Made by a program: the position numbers and the translations under genes. Positions 1 to 8,433 of a stretch of 64,000 bases of DNA are shown piece by piece. This DNA comes from Falsiruegeria litorea R37 (GTDB taxonomy: Bacteria; Pseudomonadota; Alphaproteobacteria; Rhodobacterales; Rhodobacteraceae). Where the stretch lies: contig NZ_FWFO01000003.1 in NCBI RefSeq assembly GCF_900172225.1, positions 1 to 64,000 on the forward strand, read 5' to 3'. The number at the start of each line of letters is the position of its first letter. Position 1 is the stretch's first letter. Below the pieces are notes generated by a model that saw only the letters and a program-made list of their open reading frames with translations, was not told where the DNA came from and searched no databases.

Positions 1-261
1 CCGTAGCGCCTCAGCGCCGCCGGTGAAGGGGGTTCTAGTCCTAACTCCAAACACCCGCAACCCAAAAATTCACAAAAATCACAAAAACATCAAAAAACTT
101 GAAAACATAAACAAATTCAACATGTTAAAGGGGAAGCCGACATGTAAGATCGAGCGATATCTATCAGGGGCATCTCGTTGCATTGGGTTTTCAAGAGTTT
201 TCCACAGACTCGCCCACAGACTCGCAAGTTCGGCTCCACAAAACCGAGGTGAAATCCGGAA
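1..261. other. Non-coding left edge with an AT-rich tract and a tandem 12-bp repeat
   Basis: No convincing gene is seen here. Bases 41-130 are much richer in A than the surroundings. Bases 202-213 and 214-225 are an exact tandem copy of CCACAGACTCGC, and the first copy is preceded by TTTT, giving a nonamer at 198-206 one mismatch from a DnaA box. The right end is simply downstream of msrQ. The left edge may contain the last codons of a gene cut by the window border (one frame stops at 24-26), but this is too short to judge. Confidence 0.4.
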
Positions 262-870
262 TCACGCGCGCTGAACCCGCCCGCGCCGCTTGGGGAACCG
301 CAGCGCCAGAAGGGCGGTGGTCACGCCCAGATACACCAAAGGTTCGATTTGAAACCCTTTGGCCACCATAACATAGTGAACCCCACCCAACAGAGCCGCT
401 CCATAGACGGCCTTGTGCAACGTACGCCATTTGGGACCAAGCTTTCGCACCGACCAGTTGTTGGATGTCAAAGCCAAGGGCAACAGGACGACAAACCCCG
501 CCATGCCAATGGTGATATAGGGACGCTTGAGAATATCAGCCCAGACCTGGCTGAGGATCTGCACATCCAACACCAGCCAGACCAGCAGATGAAGAAACAC
601 ATAGACAAAGGTTAGCACCCCAATGGCGCGGCGAAACTTCATCAGATTTACCCCTGTGAACTGGCGCAACGGGGTCACGGCCAAACCAAGGATCAGAAGC
701 TGCAGCGCGCGCTCACCCATTTCGTGCTCGAGCACTTTGACAGGATCTACGCCCAACCCACCGGTGAGACCTTGATACAAAAGCCACGCCGGGTACACGG
801 CACCCACAACATAAAGCCCCCAAGTCGGGAGCTTTCGCACTGTCGAATTCAAGTGATCAACAACTGTCAT
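262..870 (-). CDS. msrQ: MsrQ, heme-binding membrane subunit of the MsrPQ methionine sulfoxide reductase
   Basis: A 202-residue integral membrane protein of the YedZ/MsrQ family. It passes electrons from the quinone pool or a flavoprotein through b-type heme to the periplasmic molybdoenzyme MsrP, which repairs oxidised methionine in envelope proteins. About six hydrophobic segments are visible (roughly 15-35, 55-70, 84-103, 118-135, 152-170 and 175-190). His94, His152 and His165 lie in or next to membrane segments and are candidate heme ligands. The start at 870 has a GAGGAAAG ribosome site and matches the family better than the longer frame beginning at 906. It lies 39 bases behind msrP on the same strand, the usual msrPQ operon order. 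Confidence 0.95.
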   Translation of the reverse strand: MTVVDHLNSTVRKLPTWGLYVVGAVYPAWLLYQGLTGGLGVDPVKVLEHEMGERALQLLILGLAVTPLRQFTGVNLMKFRRAIGVLTFVYVFLHLLVWLVLDVQILSQVWADILKRPYITIGMAGFVVLLPLALTSNNWSVRKLGPKWRTLHKAVYGAALLGGVHYVMVAKGFQIEPLVYLGVTTALLALRFPKRRGRVQRA

Positions 871-909
871 GTGCCGTCTTTCCTCGTGCGCTGATCTGCA
901 AGCCACTGC

Positions 910-1809
910 TTAGTAGAATTTCGCCAGATCCATGCCTTCGTACAGGCTGGCCACTTCCTTTTCGTAACCGTTGAACATCAGGGTCGGGATTCGCTTTGCG
1001 AACAGCCCCCCGCCAATCTTGCGTTCGCTGGCCTGCGACCAGCGCGGGTGCGACACCTCAGGGTTCACGTTACTATAGAATCCGTATTCACGGCCATTGG
1101 CCTGGTTCCAACTGGTGGGTGGTTCTTTGTCAGTGAGCGTGATCCGCACGATCGACTTGATTGACTTGAAGCCATATTTCCACGGCACAACCAAGCGCAA
1201 CGGCGCGCCGTTCTGGTTCGGGATCGGCTTGCCGTAGATCCCAGTCGCCATGATGGTCAGCGGGTGCATCGCCTCGTCCAGACGCAACCCCTCTTTGTAG
1301 GGCCATTCCAACACAGGGTACTGGGTGCCCGGCATTTCTTCGGGACGATAAAGGGTTTCAAAGCCCACGTATTTTGCGCCCTCTTGCACGCCAGCAAGAT
1401 TCAACAGATCGGCCAGTTCAAACCCGTTCCACGGGATCACCATCGACCAGGCCTCGACGCAGCGGAAACGATAGATGCGCTCTTCGACCGTCATCTCGGA
1501 CATGATCTGCTCAAAGCCATAATCGCCGGGACGGTCGACCATGCCGTCGATCTGAACCGTCCAGGGATCGGTCTTCATCAGATTGGCATATTGCACCGGG
1601 TCGCCTTTGCCGGTGCCGAACTCATAAAAATTGTTGTAGGTTGTGATCTCTTCCCAGCTATTGGGCTCCAGCTCTTCGGCCAATGCAGGTTTGGCAATCG
1701 ACGCCAGACCAACCCCCGCAAGGCCAGCCATAAAGTGACGGCGGTTCAGGAATGCCGCCTCGGGTGTCACGTCGGCGTGGGTCAGGTCATTCTTCCAGCG
1801 GTGGGCCAT
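910..1809 (-). CDS. msrP: MsrP, Tat-exported molybdopterin catalytic subunit of methionine sulfoxide reductase
   Basis: A 299-residue YedY/MsrP protein. The N-terminus carries a twin-arginine signal (NRRHFMAG, Arg23-Arg24) and a cleavage site after Ala-Leu-Ala near residue 44, so the folded cofactor-loaded enzyme is sent to the periplasm by Tat. Cys117 in the YRFRCVEAW segment is the expected thiolate ligand of the molybdenum. The rest matches the sulfite-oxidase fold domain along its whole length. In the family it reduces methionine sulfoxide in periplasmic proteins with electrons from MsrQ, whose gene follows directly. About 70 bases separate it from the next upstream gene, leaving room for a promoter; I could not identify a regulator site. 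Confidence 0.96.
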   Translation of the reverse strand: MAHRWKNDLTHADVTPEAAFLNRRHFMAGLAGVGLASIAKPALAEELEPNSWEEITTYNNFYEFGTGKGDPVQYANLMKTDPWTVQIDGMVDRPGDYGFEQIMSEMTVEERIYRFRCVEAWSMVIPWNGFELADLLNLAGVQEGAKYVGFETLYRPEEMPGTQYPVLEWPYKEGLRLDEAMHPLTIMATGIYGKPIPNQNGAPLRLVVPWKYGFKSIKSIVRITLTDKEPPTSWNQANGREYGFYSNVNPEVSHPRWSQASERKIGGGLFAKRIPTLMFNGYEKEVASLYEGMDLAKFY

Positions 1810-1879
1810 CTCGGTCTCCGGTTGTTGATCGTTTGTTATCAGGTAGACGGTCCGGTCATTTGAACCAAACCAACTTGTC

Positions 1880-3373
1880 TCACGATTCAGAGACGGGACT
1901 GTAACTTGGCAGGATTTCGTTCATGGGAGTTGAACGGCCATTCTCCATCATGATCCGCACATGGCGGCGGCGCAGTTGCCGGGGCTCGGGCACGCCAACG
2001 GAATGCGCGATGGTTTCCACCTCGTGCCTGATTTCCTGCGCATAGCGGGCGACACGCTTGTATTTGTGTTCGACCACCAACCCTTTTTGAAAGCGCGGGT
2101 CATGGGTGGTGATGCCCGTGGGGCAGGTATTCTTGTTACATTTTAGTGCCTGAATACAGCCAAGCGAGAACATGAAGCCGCGCGCCGACGTCACGAAATC
2201 CGCGCCCGCTGCCAGGGCCCAGGCCACGTCGCTGGGATTGATCAGCTTACCACTGGACACCAGCCGGATGCGATCCTTGAGGCCATGTTGATCGCGCAGA
2301 TTTGCCACAACGGGCAATGCCTCGCGCACGGACATACCAACAAGGTCAATAAGCGGCATGGGCGCAGCCCCTGTCCCGCCTTCACCCCCATCCAGAGTAA
2401 TGAAGTCCGGCGCGCAATCGTCGCCACGCGCAACGATGGCATCAAAAAGTTCGGTAAACACCTGCTCGGATCCGACCACGGTCTTGATGCCCACTGGTTT
2501 GCCCGTGACCTCGCGCACATGGGCGATCATGTTCAGCAGCTCTTCGACATTGCCCGCCTCGCGGTGACGGTTGGGAGACTGGCTGTCGTGACCTTTCTTG
2601 ATCCCGCGAATGGCGGCAATCTCATCCGTAATCTTTTCGGCGGGCAGAATGCCCCCTTTGCCGGGTTTGGCGCCCTGGGCCAGCTTGATCTCGAACATGC
2701 GCACGGTTTCATGGGCCGCCACTTCACGCAGCTTGTCGTCGCTCAGGTTGCCGTGCTCGTCTCGAACACCGTATTTTGCGGTACCGATCTGAAAGACGAT
2801 GTCACAGCCGCCTTCAAGGTGAAACGGGCTGAGCGCACCCTCGCCGGTATTCAGCCAAACCCCCGCTTCTTTCGCCCCACGGCTGAGCGCCTGCACCGCC
2901 GGTTTGGAAATCGCGCCATAACTCATGCCCGAAATGTTGAAGAATGACGGCGCATCATAATGCGCACGCGCAGTCGGCCCAATCCGCAGCGGTTCAGACG
3001 TGGTGAACTGATCCCCCAGCGGTGGGAAAGGTGCATTCACGAAAATCGGCGTGCCAGGAACACTCAGGTTACGGGTCGAGCCAAAGGCGACCGTGTTTCC
3101 TTCTCCCTCAGCTGCGCGGTTGACCCATTCGCGCTGCGCCCGGTTGAATGGCAGCTCTTCGCGGTCCATGGCAAAAAAGTACTGCCGAAAGAACTCCCCC
3201 AGCCCGCTGAACAGTTTCCGAAATCGCCCGATGACAGGATAGTTTCGGCGGATGGCGTCGTGGGTCTGGAACCGGTCGATAAAGAACAGAACGATCGCGC
3301 CAAGGGCCACCACCCCGATGACACTGACAAAGGCAAAGGCCATAAACTCGATGGCGTTCATTGCAAATCCCAT
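1880..3373 (-). CDS. Membrane-anchored FMN-binding glutamate synthase domain protein
   Basis: A 497-residue protein. Residues 10-33 form one N-terminal membrane helix; from about 75 to 460 it matches the FMN-binding central domain of the large glutamate synthase subunit. The glycine-rich [12 protein letters not shown] segment (around 330-340) is the flavin phosphate site, and Cys406, Cys412 and Cys417 follow the C-x5-C-x4-C spacing of the 3Fe-4S cluster in GltB. The glutaminase domain and the GltD partner are absent, so it cannot be a normal GOGAT by itself. Such stand-alone proteins are widespread and their substrate is unknown. The start at 3373 has a clean GGAGG seven bases upstream. It is transcribed alone or with msrPQ downstream. 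Confidence 0.88.
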   Translation of the reverse strand: MGFAMNAIEFMAFAFVSVIGVVALGAIVLFFIDRFQTHDAIRRNYPVIGRFRKLFSGLGEFFRQYFFAMDREELPFNRAQREWVNRAAEGEGNTVAFGSTRNLSVPGTPIFVNAPFPPLGDQFTTSEPLRIGPTARAHYDAPSFFNISGMSYGAISKPAVQALSRGAKEAGVWLNTGEGALSPFHLEGGCDIVFQIGTAKYGVRDEHGNLSDDKLREVAAHETVRMFEIKLAQGAKPGKGGILPAEKITDEIAAIRGIKKGHDSQSPNRHREAGNVEELLNMIAHVREVTGKPVGIKTVVGSEQVFTELFDAIVARGDDCAPDFITLDGGEGGTGAAPMPLIDLVGMSVREALPVVANLRDQHGLKDRIRLVSSGKLINPSDVAWALAAGADFVTSARGFMFSLGCIQALKCNKNTCPTGITTHDPRFQKGLVVEHKYKRVARYAQEIRHEVETIAHSVGVPEPRQLRRRHVRIMMENGRSTPMNEILPSYSPVSES

Positions 3374-3611
3374 GTGGGGACCTCCGTTCTGTTTTTGCTG
3401 CGGTTTTAACGTTGCTGGTCTGTCTTAGAGACTGGCCACAATGGCACAGGCAATCAAGCCACGCGCAATCACGTTGCGAAAAGCAGATTGAAACAGAAAT
3501 CGGCGGGCTTACCCCACATGTAGATGTAGCGAAGAGTTTCGCACCACATCTAGATCACCTATGCAAATCAGGCATTGGGCAAATGTTACACAGTCCAAGT
3601 CGTCCGACACC
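3374..3611. other. Intergenic region with an inverted repeat
   Basis: The 238 bases between the glutamate-synthase-domain gene and the TAXI gene hold no gene I can support. A dyad lies at 3521-3552: TAGATGT (3521-3527) pairs with ACATCTA (3546-3552), and inside it GCGAA (3529-3533) pairs with TTCGC (3538-3542). No T-run follows on either strand, so it is more likely an operator or an RNA structure than a simple terminator. A promoter for the 1880-3373 gene is expected nearby. Confidence 0.45.
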
Positions 3612-4868
3612 TCAAGCCGTGCGCATCCCTTCAATCCGCTTGCGCACCAGCTCGACATGCATCCGCGCGTGATAGGCGGCCTGACGATAGGCGGCGGGCA
3701 AACGCACCTTGGACAGCCGATCATCCAGCTCAACCAATTCCGCATCCATACGCTTAAGGTCCTCGACCGAGGGGTTCTCGTCCAGCTCATCCTCGATGGC
3801 ACGAATGTCGGGGTAATGCTGCCAGACTTTCCAGCCCATGATATAGGCGTAGATCCCCGGCAACGCGCGCAGCATGGGGACCACGATGAACAGAATCGGC
3901 AGCAGCAGAAGCAGCGTCCGGTTCACCTGTGCCGCCATCCAATATGGCAGCCAATCGTGCCAAGTTGATGGGCCTTCCGTGATCAACTGCCGCGCCGCGT
4001 TGTTCACGGGCAAATCCGTGCCCTCGACCGAAGGAAAGGCATCCGGATCCGTGATGATATCGCGCGACGCATGCAAGGCCTTGGCGGCCATTGTAACGCG
4101 GTTGATCAATGCGGGATGCAAGTCCGGTGAGACGGCAAGCCGCGCCTCAAGCGCCAGGATCGACTGAGGTTCGGCTGGGATAACCGGGTCCAGCGAGATA
4201 GCCCCAGTTGGAACGGTCACTGTGGCGGCATAGGCCAAGCGGCGGGCAATCGCATTACTGTGGTCCAGCGGTATGAACTGAATGTCCGGATGACCATAGG
4301 CACGTTGCAAATACGGCGCATCAATTGGCGCGACAAAGACGGCCATGTCTATCTCGTCAGAAATCAGAGCACTGATGGCGTCATCATAGCCGATGGAAAC
4401 CGTTTGGTTTGCCAACAGATCCAGCTCGATCGCGGCCAAAAAGTCAACATATGCCGCCGCTGTCCCAGATCCCGGGCGCCCCCCATTGATCTTCAACCCC
4501 CGCCACAGCGCAGGATTGCCGGGCAACTCAAGCTCACTGCGCGCCAGAAAGATCATCGGCTCAAAGAAGATCGCGCCGATGGCTTCGACCTCGGGATCAC
4601 TGACCGCGATCCCCCCCTGCAAAAGCGCGGCATCGACCTTACGCTCAGCGAGCAGTTGCTCGTTTTCGACGGAACCCGCGGTCTCAATCACCTCAAGGGT
4701 GATGCCATCAGCTGCCAACTGCTCAACGTAACGCTTGGCCACCTGGTCATAGGCCCCACCCACCGGTCCGGCCGCGATTTTCAAGGTTTTTGGCGGGTGC
4801 AATTGCAGAAACACCAAAACCAGGCCCGTTCCAAGCACTATGACCGCGAGCAGGGTCCAGATCCTCAT
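3612..4868 (-). CDS. TAXI-family substrate-binding protein with N- and C-terminal membrane segments
   Basis: A 418-residue protein. After a signal/anchor helix (residues 3-21) comes a TAXI-type binding domain, with the family-typical AAGPVGGAYDQVAKRY opening at 32-47. Proteins of this family deliver small carboxylates or amino acids to TRAP transporters. Unusually, the binding domain is followed by a second hydrophobic stretch around 297-330 (VNRTLLLLLPILFIVVP) and a charged, probably cytoplasmic tail of about 80 residues. No DctQ/DctM permease gene lies nearby, so it may work as a sensor or adaptor. The chosen ATG at 4868 has an AAGG site; a longer frame from 4991 lacks family similarity in its extra part. 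Confidence 0.82.
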   Translation of the reverse strand: MRIWTLLAVIVLGTGLVLVFLQLHPPKTLKIAAGPVGGAYDQVAKRYVEQLAADGITLEVIETAGSVENEQLLAERKVDAALLQGGIAVSDPEVEAIGAIFFEPMIFLARSELELPGNPALWRGLKINGGRPGSGTAAAYVDFLAAIELDLLANQTVSIGYDDAISALISDEIDMAVFVAPIDAPYLQRAYGHPDIQFIPLDHSNAIARRLAYAATVTVPTGAISLDPVIPAEPQSILALEARLAVSPDLHPALINRVTMAAKALHASRDIITDPDAFPSVEGTDLPVNNAARQLITEGPSTWHDWLPYWMAAQVNRTLLLLLPILFIVVPMLRALPGIYAYIMGWKVWQHYPDIRAIEDELDENPSVEDLKRMDAELVELDDRLSKVRLPAAYRQAAYHARMHVELVRKRIEGMRTA

Positions 4869-5044
4869 GATGCGACCTTTCGGATTTCGGGGATTTCGTA
4901 GCAGGGCAAAACCTAGCGGGCTGATGTAAACGGGGCAAGGCAGCAATCTCTGGAAAATGGCGACGCAATGTGACCGTTGAAAATGATCCACACCTGCGTT
5001 TCAGGAGTATCAAATGCATACACCAACTCTTGAGGGCCGTTCCA

Positions 5045-5443
5045 ATGACCCCAAAATTCAACCTGATCACTCTGCTGGTCTCTTTGGCCATGCTGCCGAC
5101 AGTTACCCTGGCCGGCAATGAATCCCGTTCCGCCGCCTATGACATCGGCGACGGTCTGATCGAAGTGGTTGCCGATTTTTCGGAAAACGCGATCTATTGG
5201 TGCGGTGTAGGTGATTACGCTCTGCTACGCCTGTCGAAACGCGGCAACGCACGGATTTATGTCTGGAGAGGTCCCGCCCCCAGCACCGCCCGCCCCGGAG
5301 AACGCGCAGTGACGTTCGGCTTTACACCACCACCAGGGGCCAGCACCGGCACCTCGTTCACCACGGACGTTTCCCTGGTCGGCAACTCTCTATCGGTTGG
5401 ACAGGCCAAACGCACCTGCGACGAAAGAACCGCCAGTGGCTGA
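5045..5443 (+). CDS. Small exported protein of unknown function
   Basis: A 132-residue protein that I do not recognise beyond resembling a small secreted family of Rhodobacterales. Residues 1-24 form a signal peptide (hydrophobic ITLLVSLAMLPTV then TLAG). The mature part has just two cysteines, one in an IYWCGVGDYA motif and one near the C-terminus in KRTCDE, which could form a disulfide in the periplasm. It is rich in Gly, Thr and Ser in its second half. The start at 5045 gives a proper signal peptide, unlike the longer frame from 4970. It stands divergent from the TAXI gene and converges on the M20 peptidase, whose stop codon begins on the next base. Confidence 0.7.
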   Translation: MTPKFNLITLLVSLAMLPTVTLAGNESRSAAYDIGDGLIEVVADFSENAIYWCGVGDYALLRLSKRGNARIYVWRGPAPSTARPGERAVTFGFTPPPGASTGTSFTTDVSLVGNSLSVGQAKRTCDERTASG

Positions 5444-6898
5444 TCACTGTCTTTGCATCAGTGCCAGATAAAACCCGATCCCGCGTTCCAGGTTCTCGAT
5501 CGACAACCGCTCGTTCAAACCGTGAAACCGCACCAGATCCTCGCCGGTGATCATGAAGGGGTTGATGCGATAGGTGTTTTCACTGGCCTTGGCGTAGTGC
5601 CGTGCATCAGTGGCTGCAATCGTCAACCCCGGCACAGCCGCCAAGGGGCCAAAGACCGCGCGGATGGAGGCCTCGACATCCAGATATCCCGGCGCGGTCG
5701 AACTGGACACGGGCGAGGCATCGCCGCCGTTGTCTCGATCCGCCACAATCTCGATCTCGTCGTCATCAATGACAGTGCGCACATGCTCGACTACGCTGTC
5801 GATGTTGTCTCGGGGATGGATGCGGAAATTGATGACCGCGCGGGCCTCGGTTGCCAGAACGTTTTCCTTGGTCGATCCCGACAGCATCGTGGGCGCTGTT
5901 GTCGTCCGCAGCATCGCATCCGTGGACGGAGCCCCCGACAGAATATTTTCCAGCAGCGGGTCAAACAACCAGCGATTGGCAAAGACCACCCGCTGACCAA
6001 ATGAGAAATGACGCCCCAGGGCATCAAAGAACTCGGCCGACACACCAGTCAGACCGCCGGGCATCGGGTTGGTCTGCACCCGGTCCACTGCACGCGCCAG
6101 ACGCCCCACCGCCGTCACGCGCGGCGGCATCGACGAATGCCCCCCTTCGGCGCGGGCAATCAGTGTCAGGGTCACATAACCCTTTTCGGACAGGTTGATG
6201 CTGGCCACCGGCTCGCTCAGCCCCGGAATGATCTTGTCCAGAACAAACGATCCTTCGTCCAGCGACCATTCCAGCAGCACACCCTGTTCTTTCAGGTGGT
6301 TGGCAACCGAGATCGCGCCCTTGCCGCCCACCTCTTCATCCCCGCCAAAACTGAAATAAATGGTGCGCTCGGGCCTGAAACCGGCCGTGATCATGGATTC
6401 GGCGGCCGAGAGCATGGCGATCAGCGCGCCTTTGTTGTCCAATGTGCCCCGCCCCCAGACAAAACCATCCGCAATTGCCCCGGAATAGGGATCATGCACC
6501 CATTGATCCAAATTCCACGGCGCAACGGGCACCACATCATAGTGAGCCGCCAGCAAGACCGGTTTCAGATCCGGGTTGGAGCCCTGCCAGCGATAAAGGG
6601 GGGTCTTCTGATCCAGAACGACCCGCTCGGTCGCGCCGTGAACGGCGGGATAGGTGGTTTCAAGGAAAGACAGAAACCCGTCGAAATCCGGGTGATCGGG
6701 CTTGGTGCTGTCCGTCTCGAACTGAATGGCCCGCGACAGCTGGGCAGCGGCCTGGTTGACGTCAACCTCAACCGTGATCGGGTCCGAGGCGGGAACGGGC
6801 GGTGGACCGTACTGAAAGGTATTGAACAGCAGAACCCCCGCCAGAACCACGATGGCCACCCCCAAAACGGCGACGATCCGCTTGACCCATTTCAACAT
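5444..6898 (-). CDS. M20 family metallopeptidase with N-terminal membrane anchor
   Basis: A 484-residue zinc-dependent peptidase or amidase of the M20 family (carboxypeptidase S / PM20D1 branch). Residues 1-27 form a signal anchor (LKWVKRIVAVLGVAIVVLAG), so the enzyme should face the periplasm. The zinc-site motifs are visible: AAHYDVVPV (first His-Asp) and GGDEEVGG (catalytic Glu and bridging Glu), followed by the lid/dimerisation domain and a late His region (RHYAKASENTYR). The family hydrolyses peptides or N-acyl amino acids; the exact substrate cannot be read from sequence. The ATG at 6898 is preceded by GGGGAGAAAG and is preferred over the upstream in-frame codons. Confidence 0.88.
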   Translation of the reverse strand: MLKWVKRIVAVLGVAIVVLAGVLLFNTFQYGPPPVPASDPITVEVDVNQAAAQLSRAIQFETDSTKPDHPDFDGFLSFLETTYPAVHGATERVVLDQKTPLYRWQGSNPDLKPVLLAAHYDVVPVAPWNLDQWVHDPYSGAIADGFVWGRGTLDNKGALIAMLSAAESMITAGFRPERTIYFSFGGDEEVGGKGAISVANHLKEQGVLLEWSLDEGSFVLDKIIPGLSEPVASINLSEKGYVTLTLIARAEGGHSSMPPRVTAVGRLARAVDRVQTNPMPGGLTGVSAEFFDALGRHFSFGQRVVFANRWLFDPLLENILSGAPSTDAMLRTTTAPTMLSGSTKENVLATEARAVINFRIHPRDNIDSVVEHVRTVIDDDEIEIVADRDNGGDASPVSSSTAPGYLDVEASIRAVFGPLAAVPGLTIAATDARHYAKASENTYRINPFMITGEDLVRFHGLNERLSIENLERGIGFYLALMQRQ

Positions 6899-7016
6899 CT
6901 TTCTCCCCTTCCCGATCCAGATCGGTTTCATCCGCATTGTGACGGCTGCTTGGGGCAATGAAAGACCCTAGTTGGCCCATTTACTCCACGTTATCTGCTT
7001 TGATCCGACGCAGGCC

Positions 7017-8360
7017 CTAGAGCAGCTCGGCAGTTTTGACGGCGTAGCGGTCCGTCATGCCAGAGACGAAATCGGTCAGCGAATGCAGCGCCGAATAGGC
7101 GTTGGTCACATCGCGCAGATCCAAGGCAAACGCACGGGCAAGCTGCGTTTCATATGCAGGAAGCTCGTCCTGCTGCCACTGCGCTGCGGCCAGGGCTTCA
7201 TACACAGGCCAAACACCTTGCAGCACGCGCCGGATGGTATTGCGGCCCTGAATTTCAAGCTTGGTTTTGCGCGGCGCAGTGAAAAGACGATTGCGCGCGC
7301 AGTCCTTGATTGTAGCGAATGCCTCTGCCTTGTCCGAGACCGCAATCAGCTCGTCTGAAAACTGGCCCGCAAGTATTGCCGTGTGGTGGTCGATGAAAGC
7401 CTCAACACACGCATTAATCGCACCGCCGATGCTGCGGGCGCGCAGATAACTGACGCGCTCATAATCTGAATAGCCCGTTATGTCGCGATTGGTCGGGATC
7501 GCTATGGGATCGAGCAAATCCCCAACTTGCTTGAGGCTCAGATCACCGGAAGAGAACCCGTCTTCGAGGTCAACAATATTGTAGCAAATATCGTCAGCAG
7601 CCTCGACCAGAAAGACCAGCGGATGACGTCGCCACCATGTGCTGCCGTCTGGCGCGGTTTCTTCTGGCAAGCCAAGTGCACGCGCCGCTGTTTGCAGATA
7701 GTCGAACTCGCTGTGAAAGACGCCAAACTTCTTGGCGCCCACATAGGGCGCTTTACCGCCGTTGGCCTCGCAGAGCGATTTGGAGGCGCTGGCAGTCATG
7801 GGGTACTTTGTGAACGCTCCCAGAACCGCGTGGGACAGGTTCATGCCGCCCTGATTGCGATACATTTCAAGCCGGGTGATGATCCGAAACCCCTGCGCGT
7901 TGCCCTCAAGCGGGGTGAATTCGGCCCGTTTGTCTTCTGGGATTTCGTGGAAAAGGGCACGCTTGGCCTGGAACTGTTCCTCAATCCAGCCGCCCATCGC
8001 CTCTTCGCCCGAATGACCAAATGGCGGGTTGCCAATGTCGTGCGCAAGACAGGCCGCGTGGACGATACCCGCAACCTTGGTGGCCTCACCGGGAGCGAGG
8101 TTCCCCTGCCCCTCGAGCCAATGACCGACCTTCATCCCAAGGGTGCGCCCGACGCTGGCCACCTCGACCGAATGGATCATGCGGTGACGCAGATGGTCAT
8201 GCTCGTAAAGTGGATGAACCTGGGTCTTGTTGGCGAGCCTGCGGAATGGGGCGGAAAAGGTGATCCGGTCCGCGTCCTGAACGAAATTCTGGCGCAGTGG
8301 ATCTTCTTCCTTGCCGTGATCCCTGCCGCGGTCGGTGTTGATGAGGGTGTGCCAGTCCAA
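7017..8360 (-). CDS. dgt: dGTPase-like deoxynucleoside triphosphate triphosphohydrolase
   Basis: A 447-residue HD-domain enzyme of the dGTPase family that splits a dNTP into deoxynucleoside and tripolyphosphate and so tunes the dNTP pool. The opening PLRQNFVQDADRITFSAPFR segment (21-40) and the metal-binding His63, His107 and Asp108 (CLAHDIGNPPFGH) are plain, with the late Asp in the AADDICYNIVDLEDG segment. The length fits the type 2 dGTPase-like proteins of alphaproteobacteria. It sits downstream of clpB on the same strand but is cut off from it by a strong terminator, so it should have its own promoter within 8361-8388. Confidence 0.93.
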   Translation of the reverse strand: MDWHTLINTDRGRDHGKEEDPLRQNFVQDADRITFSAPFRRLANKTQVHPLYEHDHLRHRMIHSVEVASVGRTLGMKVGHWLEGQGNLAPGEATKVAGIVHAACLAHDIGNPPFGHSGEEAMGGWIEEQFQAKRALFHEIPEDKRAEFTPLEGNAQGFRIITRLEMYRNQGGMNLSHAVLGAFTKYPMTASASKSLCEANGGKAPYVGAKKFGVFHSEFDYLQTAARALGLPEETAPDGSTWWRRHPLVFLVEAADDICYNIVDLEDGFSSGDLSLKQVGDLLDPIAIPTNRDITGYSDYERVSYLRARSIGGAINACVEAFIDHHTAILAGQFSDELIAVSDKAEAFATIKDCARNRLFTAPRKTKLEIQGRNTIRRVLQGVWPVYEALAAAQWQQDELPAYETQLARAFALDLRDVTNAYSALHSLTDFVSGMTDRYAVKTAELL

Positions 8361-8388
8361 AATCCAAGGTCCGTATGTAAGTGCCAGA

Positions 8389-8418
8389 AAAAAGCCCGCT
8401 GCGAACAGCGGGCTTTTT
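8389..8418 (-). terminator. Intrinsic terminator of clpB
   Basis: A perfect 13-bp stem: AAAAAGCCCGCTG (8389-8401) pairs with CAGCGGGCTTTTT (8406-8418) around a CGAA tetraloop. The stem is followed by a T-run when read on the minus strand. It lies 16 bases past the clpB stop codon and upstream of dgt. It would also work on the plus strand, but no plus-strand gene ends here. Confidence 0.92.
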
Positions 8419-8433
8419 GTGAGCTATTTCAGG

